Below are positions 60,331 through 64,000 of a DNA stretch of 64,000 nucleotides, piece by piece. The notes under the pieces are model-generated. The model saw nothing but the letters and a program-made list of their open reading frames with translations. It had not been told where the DNA came from and made no database searches. Source of the DNA: Henriciella litoralis (lineage in GTDB: Bacteria > Pseudomonadota > Alphaproteobacteria > Caulobacterales > Hyphomonadaceae); NCBI RefSeq assembly GCF_002088935.1, contig NZ_NCSS01000006.1, positions 1,768,407-1,832,406 on the forward strand, written 5' to 3'. A program made the translations under genes and the position numbers. The stretch's first letter is position 1; every line of letters begins with the position of its first letter.

Positions 60331-61082
60331 TCGTAGAACCAGTCGTCAAATTCGGCAAAATCCGTCTCGATGCGCTTGAGATCGCTTTTGGAAAAGCCTT
60401 TGCGATATTCGAGCACGATATCTGCCGAAACGAATTTGGCGCGCGTATTCTTATAACGCAGGTTTTCAAGCAGCAGGTATGTCAGGTCAAATTTCAGACC
60501 GATGTGCTTGAAAATACCCTCGCACGTGTCCCGGGACGCAAAGCAAAGGTCTTCCAGCGCGATTGAATGAACGCGCGAAGGATTGGCCTTACCTGCTTCA
60601 TAACCTGCGTAGCACCTGCGCATGTAACGACGCTTGCCCCTGGAGTATTTGTCAAACCATTTATCGAAACCTTTGCCGCCGGCGCGCTTGTAATCGGAAA
60701 AGACTGCAGCGCGTGGATCTTTATGGATCAGCAGAATTGGGGCGTCTGTATTCTGCATTACCTTGGTCAGCTCAGCGACATATCTCGGTGTCTTATCGAA
60801 CAGCTCCATTGATTCAGGCGTAATGGCTGATGCGGCTTTGAGGCGCTTGTAAAATTCGTCGAACGAATCGGTATTGCAGCACTCGACGAGGTCCTTTTTG
60901 CTTATGCTCCAGCCCTCTTCCATAAAGCCGTAGAACGGATCAAGCTCGGGGAACTCACGGGGCGAATCGGTCATGAGCACACCGCACTCAAATCCGGATT
61001 CCAGCGTTCCAGACTGCCGCAGAAGGTCGCTCAGTAGAGTGGTTCCGGAATGCTCCATTCCGCAGATAACCGCTTTTAGCAT
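60327..61082 (-). CDS. Sulfotransferase-family protein 4
   Basis: A 251-residue protein. The 5'-phosphosulfate loop is VICGMEHSGTTLLSDLL, and the 3'-phosphate motif is ILLIHKDPRAAVFSDYKR; both sites are good. Residues 110-240 carry helices with a late LDDWF-type end (FAEFDDWFYD). It lies 79 bases downstream of sulfotransferase 5 on the same strand, and converges on rmd with a four-base overlap. Confidence 0.75.
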   Translation of the reverse strand: MLKAVICGMEHSGTTLLSDLLRQSGTLESGFECGVLMTDSPREFPELDPFYGFMEEGWSISKKDLVECCNTDSFDEFYKRLKAASAITPESMELFDKTPRYVAELTKVMQNTDAPILLIHKDPRAAVFSDYKRAGGKGFDKWFDKYSRGKRRYMRRCYAGYEAGKANPSRVHSIALEDLCFASRDTCEGIFKHIGLKFDLTYLLLENLRYKNTRAKFVSADIVLEYRKGFSKSDLKRIETDFAEFDDWFYD

Positions 61083-61161
61083 GTTTTTATTCCTAATATA
61101 TGCGCCCGATAAAGCCGATTAATTCAGATATATGAAGGTCTGGGCTGCGACAAATCCTAAG

Positions 61162-62031
61162 TCAGCTTTTGTCATCTGCCACTGTGGAATCCCAGCTATT
61201 AGGCACTGACACGCCCATGCCTTGCAAGCGTCGAACCTGATCTTCGTGCAGCGGTCGAGCGTACTCGAGAAACGAAGCGGGCATTGGGCGAGGCGGTGTT
61301 GCATTCACTTTCTTTGACACGCGTTCGTGTCTGTATCGGCGCGCCTCAATTCCAAGAAAATTCTCTACGTTATTGAGCGACTCTATGGGTGTTTCGCGAA
61401 CCAGCTCAAAAAACTGCAACATAAGCTCGTCGGGTTCGAGAACCGACCTCAGGCGCTCCAGATTTGTAGCGTAGTCACCGTGCACATCCTGCCGGCCAGC
61501 AACAAAAAACCGTTCGAAGTCCTCAACCGTCCACGCCGAAAGATCTGTTTCGCTTCCCGCGAAGGTATGATGAAAGACTGCGTGGGACCACATCCGCTTC
61601 AATGGATGGCGCAAGGTGTAGACAACCTTGATTTCCTCGGCGACGGACCGAATGAGCTTCCAGTCTTCGGCGTCAAGAAGACAATAGAGGTTGGAAAAAT
61701 CCGCGCACCATTGGCCTGGCTCGCGCCCGGCGAACAATCTTTGATACCATTGCGGGCTGGTCTTCATTGCCAGATAATGGCGCGTGTACCAGATCAGGTT
61801 TGCTTTCACCCGTGGATTAAAGTTCTCCGGCGTGATGTTCGAGACGACCCGTTGGAACCGTCTCACACGATCTTCAATGCGCATCGGGTGGGATTCCCCG
61901 TCAGGCGCGGCGAAGTAGTGGATTTCTTTTTCCGGTGTGAAATACACTTTTGGATGGCTTGTCAGCTGCTGCTGAAGCCAGGTGGTGCCCGCCTTCATGG
62001 CACCTACACTCAAGAATAGTTTTTCAATCAT
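61162..62031 (-). CDS. Sulfotransferase 5 (typical sulfotransferase domain)
   Basis: A 289-residue protein with the clearest sulfotransferase domain of the locus: the PAPS loop LSVGAMKAGTTWLQQQL, the conserved KEIHYFA downstream of it, and the 3'-phosphate motif VVYTLRHPLKRMWSHAVFHH. This is the pattern of heparan- and carbohydrate-type sulfotransferases. It is 14 bases downstream of rfbA, so it belongs to the rhamnose operon and probably sulfates a rhamnose-containing glycan. Confidence 0.88.
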   Translation of the reverse strand: MIEKLFLSVGAMKAGTTWLQQQLTSHPKVYFTPEKEIHYFAAPDGESHPMRIEDRVRRFQRVVSNITPENFNPRVKANLIWYTRHYLAMKTSPQWYQRLFAGREPGQWCADFSNLYCLLDAEDWKLIRSVAEEIKVVYTLRHPLKRMWSHAVFHHTFAGSETDLSAWTVEDFERFFVAGRQDVHGDYATNLERLRSVLEPDELMLQFFELVRETPIESLNNVENFLGIEARRYRHERVSKKVNATPPRPMPASFLEYARPLHEDQVRRLQGMGVSVPNSWDSTVADDKS

Positions 62032-62045
62032 CGGATCCGCGGCGT

Positions 62046-62909
62046 CTAGTGCTTAAGCAAGCCGCGTAGATAGGACTTGTAGTCATTATTGTATTTTCCG
62101 GCCAGCTTATCGAGCTGCTCCGGTCCGATGAAGCCTTGGCGCCAGGCAACTTCTTCAAGACACGCGATCTTGAACTTCTGCCTTTTCTCGAGCGTTTGCA
62201 CGAAATGAGAGGCCTCCAGCAGGCTGTCGAAGGTGCCCGCGTCGAGCCAGGCCGTCCCACGTGGCAGGCGGTTCACCTTCAAGGACCCCTGTTGGAGATA
62301 GGCTTCATTTACGGACGTAATCTCCAGCTCGCCGCGCTCAGATGGCTGGACCGCCTTAGCAATATCAACAACGTTGTTATCGTAGAAATAAAGCCCCGTA
62401 ACAGCCCAGTCGCTGCGTGGGGTTTTGGGCTTCTCTTCGATTGAAAGAGCCCGCCCATCTTCGGAGATTTCTACAATTCCGAAGCGGTGCGGATCGTTGA
62501 CCTTGTATGAAAATACGCAGGCGCCCTCTGTCAGCATTCCAGCCGTACGGAGTTGCTGGCCAAGCCCGGCGCCAAAAAATATGTTGTCGCCCAGCCCCAA
62601 CGCGCAAGGCGAGCCATCAACAAACTTCTCACCAATGAGAAATGCTTGCGCAAGACCTTCCGGCTTTGGCTGAACGGCATACTCGAAATTCATACCGATC
62701 TGACTGCCGTCACCCAGAAGAGCCTGGAAAAGAGGGGCTGAATCCGGTGTTGTGATAATGAGAATATCCCGGATGCCGGCCAGCATCAGCGTACTGACTG
62801 GATAATAGATCAACGGCTTGTCGTAGACTGGCAGAAGTTGCTTGGAGACAACCGACGTCAAAGGGTGCAGACGTGTCCCCGAACCTCCAGCGAGAATAAT
62901 GCCCTTCAC
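62046..62909 (-). CDS. rfbA: Glucose-1-phosphate thymidylyltransferase
   Basis: A 287-residue enzyme that makes dTDP-glucose, the first step to dTDP-L-rhamnose. Motifs: [20 protein letters not shown] (nucleotide loop), [30 protein letters not shown] and [19 protein letters not shown], all standard. Length is normal. Its start overlaps the rfbD stop by four bases (ATGA). Next gene downstream is sulfotransferase 5. The feedback site in this family senses dTDP-rhamnose, which is usual. Confidence 0.95.
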   Translation of the reverse strand: MKGIILAGGSGTRLHPLTSVVSKQLLPVYDKPLIYYPVSTLMLAGIRDILIITTPDSAPLFQALLGDGSQIGMNFEYAVQPKPEGLAQAFLIGEKFVDGSPCALGLGDNIFFGAGLGQQLRTAGMLTEGACVFSYKVNDPHRFGIVEISEDGRALSIEEKPKTPRSDWAVTGLYFYDNNVVDIAKAVQPSERGELEITSVNEAYLQQGSLKVNRLPRGTAWLDAGTFDSLLEASHFVQTLEKRQKFKIACLEEVAWRQGFIGPEQLDKLAGKYNNDYKSYLRGLLKH

Positions 62910-63793
62910 GGCGCACTCCTTTCATTGAGTATTCTGCGAACGCAGGCGCGCGTACTGGCGCGCCAGTCCGGTAGTTGCACACCGTATTCATTCAGCAGCT
63001 TCGCAGAGTTCAGCCGCGAATTTTTCGGTCTCTTGGCAGGCGTAGGAAATTGCGAGGATGGAATGGGCTCGACTTTTGCCGACGGGCCACCGAACTCTTC
63101 TGATGCCTCAAATATGGCCTTCGCGAATCCATACCAGTTCGTGTCGTTCTGGCCGCACATATGATAAATGCCCGGTTTGATATTCCCGCCCACCATCTGC
63201 CTTGCGACTTCAAGTGTTGCATCCGCAATATCGAGCGCTGACGTCGGGCATCCGAACTGGTCTTCCACCACTGAGATAACATCGCGGTCAGATGCAAGAC
63301 GCAGCATCGTTTTCACAAAATTGTTTCCGAACGGACTGTACACCCACGCCGTACGAAAGACGACGTGATTTTCCAAACGATCCGCTACGGCCTTTTCGCC
63401 AGCCAGCTTCGATCGTCCGTACACGCCCAGTGGCTGGGGCGCCGCATCTTCAGCGTAAGCGTTTTGCGCTGTGCCGTCGAATACATAGTCGGTTGAATAA
63501 TGCACAAGCGGAATGCTCAGGGAATTGCACAGTTCCGCCAGAACGGCGGGGCCGTCCTGGTTGACCAGATAAGCTGCGTCTTCGTCAGATTCTGCCTTAT
63601 CGACGGCCGTATATGCAGCAGCGTTGACGATAATGTCCGGCCGGACCTTATTCACCGCCGACACAACGGACGCTTTTTTCGTCAAGTCCAGCTCAGGCCG
63701 CCCAAGTGCAGTGACATTGTCACGATCGCTCGCGCGCTCAACGAGGGCGCGAGCGACCTGCCCGGTTTCTCCAATCACAAGAATGTTCATCAC
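62906..63793 (-). CDS. rfbD: dTDP-4-dehydrorhamnose reductase
   Basis: A 295-residue SDR that makes dTDP-L-rhamnose. NAD(P) loop [14 protein letters not shown], then [17 protein letters not shown] (family hallmark), [14 protein letters not shown] and [12 protein letters not shown] with the catalytic Tyr-x3-Lys. The C-terminal part ends [10 protein letters not shown]. It is 24 bases downstream of rfbB. The dTDP-4-keto-6-deoxyglucose epimerase rfbC is not between rfbB and rfbA here, so it must be elsewhere. Confidence 0.95.
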   Translation of the reverse strand: MMNILVIGETGQVARALVERASDRDNVTALGRPELDLTKKASVVSAVNKVRPDIIVNAAAYTAVDKAESDEDAAYLVNQDGPAVLAELCNSLSIPLVHYSTDYVFDGTAQNAYAEDAAPQPLGVYGRSKLAGEKAVADRLENHVVFRTAWVYSPFGNNFVKTMLRLASDRDVISVVEDQFGCPTSALDIADATLEVARQMVGGNIKPGIYHMCGQNDTNWYGFAKAIFEASEEFGGPSAKVEPIPSSQFPTPAKRPKNSRLNSAKLLNEYGVQLPDWRASTRACVRRILNERSAP

Positions 63794-63817
63794 GAATTTT
63801 TCGGTCGTCGGTTTGAA

Positions 63818-64000
63818 TCAGGCATGTTTCAGTAGCCCGAGACGCTGGCCGTCATATTTTGCTTCGCGCAATGGCTTCCACCATCGCTCATTTGCAAGAT
63901 ACCAGGCGACAGTCTTGGCGAGGCCGCTTTCGAAATTCTCTTCCGGTTTCCAGCCAAGCTCGCTTTGAAGCCGCGTGGAGTCGATCGCATAGCGGGCATC
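63818..64000 (-). CDS. rfbB: dTDP-glucose 4,6-dehydratase, C-terminal end (5' end outside window)
   Basis: The last 60 residues of the product: [19 protein letters not shown], then [19 protein letters not shown], which is the conserved C-terminus of RfbB-type dehydratases, followed by a short basic tail. The frame runs off the right edge of the window. It is the upstream partner of rfbD and rfbA in the operon. Confidence 0.92.
   Translation of the reverse strand, partial: DARYAIDSTRLQSELGWKPEENFESGLAKTVAWYLANERWWKPLREAKYDGQRLGLLKHA

Noticed and set aside
1..64000. tRNA, rRNA, insertion sequence, CRISPR or prophage cluster
   Set aside because: No T-loop/anticodon pattern, repeated spacer, transposase or integrase motif was seen; the DUF2793 gene alone is not enough for a prophage.

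Overview
The window reads as a chromosome segment from a flagellated alphaproteobacterium, most likely of the Caulobacterales/Hyphomonadaceae type. The evidence is a flagellar cluster of alphaproteobacterial style, the lptC-lptA-lptB-rpoN-hpf-ptsN order, a dut-coaBC-ubiB-ubiE-mutM block, an UrcA-family protein, a DUF2793 protein, and two sites matching the CtrA box TTAA-N7-TTAA. Taxonomy is inferred from gene content and order only. No rRNA, tRNA, insertion sequence, CRISPR array, integrase or origin was found.

Layout. (1) 1-8.9 kb, flagellum: the end of flgK, then flgL and flgI on the plus strand; a minus-strand operon fliF-fliH-fliN-fliP-fliG with overlapping genes; then fliL, a membrane coiled-coil protein and a MotE-like protein on plus. 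(2) 8.9-14.4 kb: an RNase D-like exonuclease, LPS transport genes lptC/lptA/lptB, sigma-54 (rpoN), hibernation factor (hpf) and ptsN. (3) 14.5-27.1 kb, mostly housekeeping: an exported metallo-beta-lactamase-fold protein, a MoeB/ThiF-like enzyme, a PIF1-like helicase, dut, coaBC, an UrcA-domain secreted protein, ubiB, ubiE, mutM, and a DUF2330/RnfD-like pair. (4) 27.3-40.7 kb: a mannose-1-phosphate guanylyltransferase fused to an AGE-type isomerase, an iron alcohol dehydrogenase, a fused peptide-ABC ATPase, a MHYT-PAS-GGDEF-EAL protein, kdsA, threonine dehydratase, and two lipoproteins that each carry two FKBP domains. (5) 40.8-64 kb: a large surface-glycan locus.

The glycan locus is the most distinctive part. 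It holds an ABC-2 polysaccharide exporter (ATPase and permease), four glycosyltransferase proteins (two of about 860 residues with extra domains), an OafA-type acyltransferase with an SGNH domain, an FkbM methyltransferase and five different sulfotransferase-like proteins. It also holds gmd-rmd (GDP-D-rhamnose) and rfbB-rfbD-rfbA (dTDP-L-rhamnose precursors). With the GDP-mannose enzyme at 27-29 kb, the parts are present to make rhamnose-containing chains, decorate them with acyl, methyl and probably sulfate groups, and export them through the inner membrane. A sulfated, methylated rhamnan-type capsule or O-antigen is the working inference. Several genes lie on opposite strands with convergent stop overlaps, and intergenic DNA here looks more AT-rich than in the first 27 kb.

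Regulation visible in sequence: a perfect TTAA-N7-TTAA site upstream of the UrcA-domain gene, a one-mismatch site upstream of fliL, palindromes upstream of the metallo-beta-lactamase gene and of a small membrane protein, and a strong bidirectional stem-loop between the FKBP lipoprotein and the first large glycosyltransferase.
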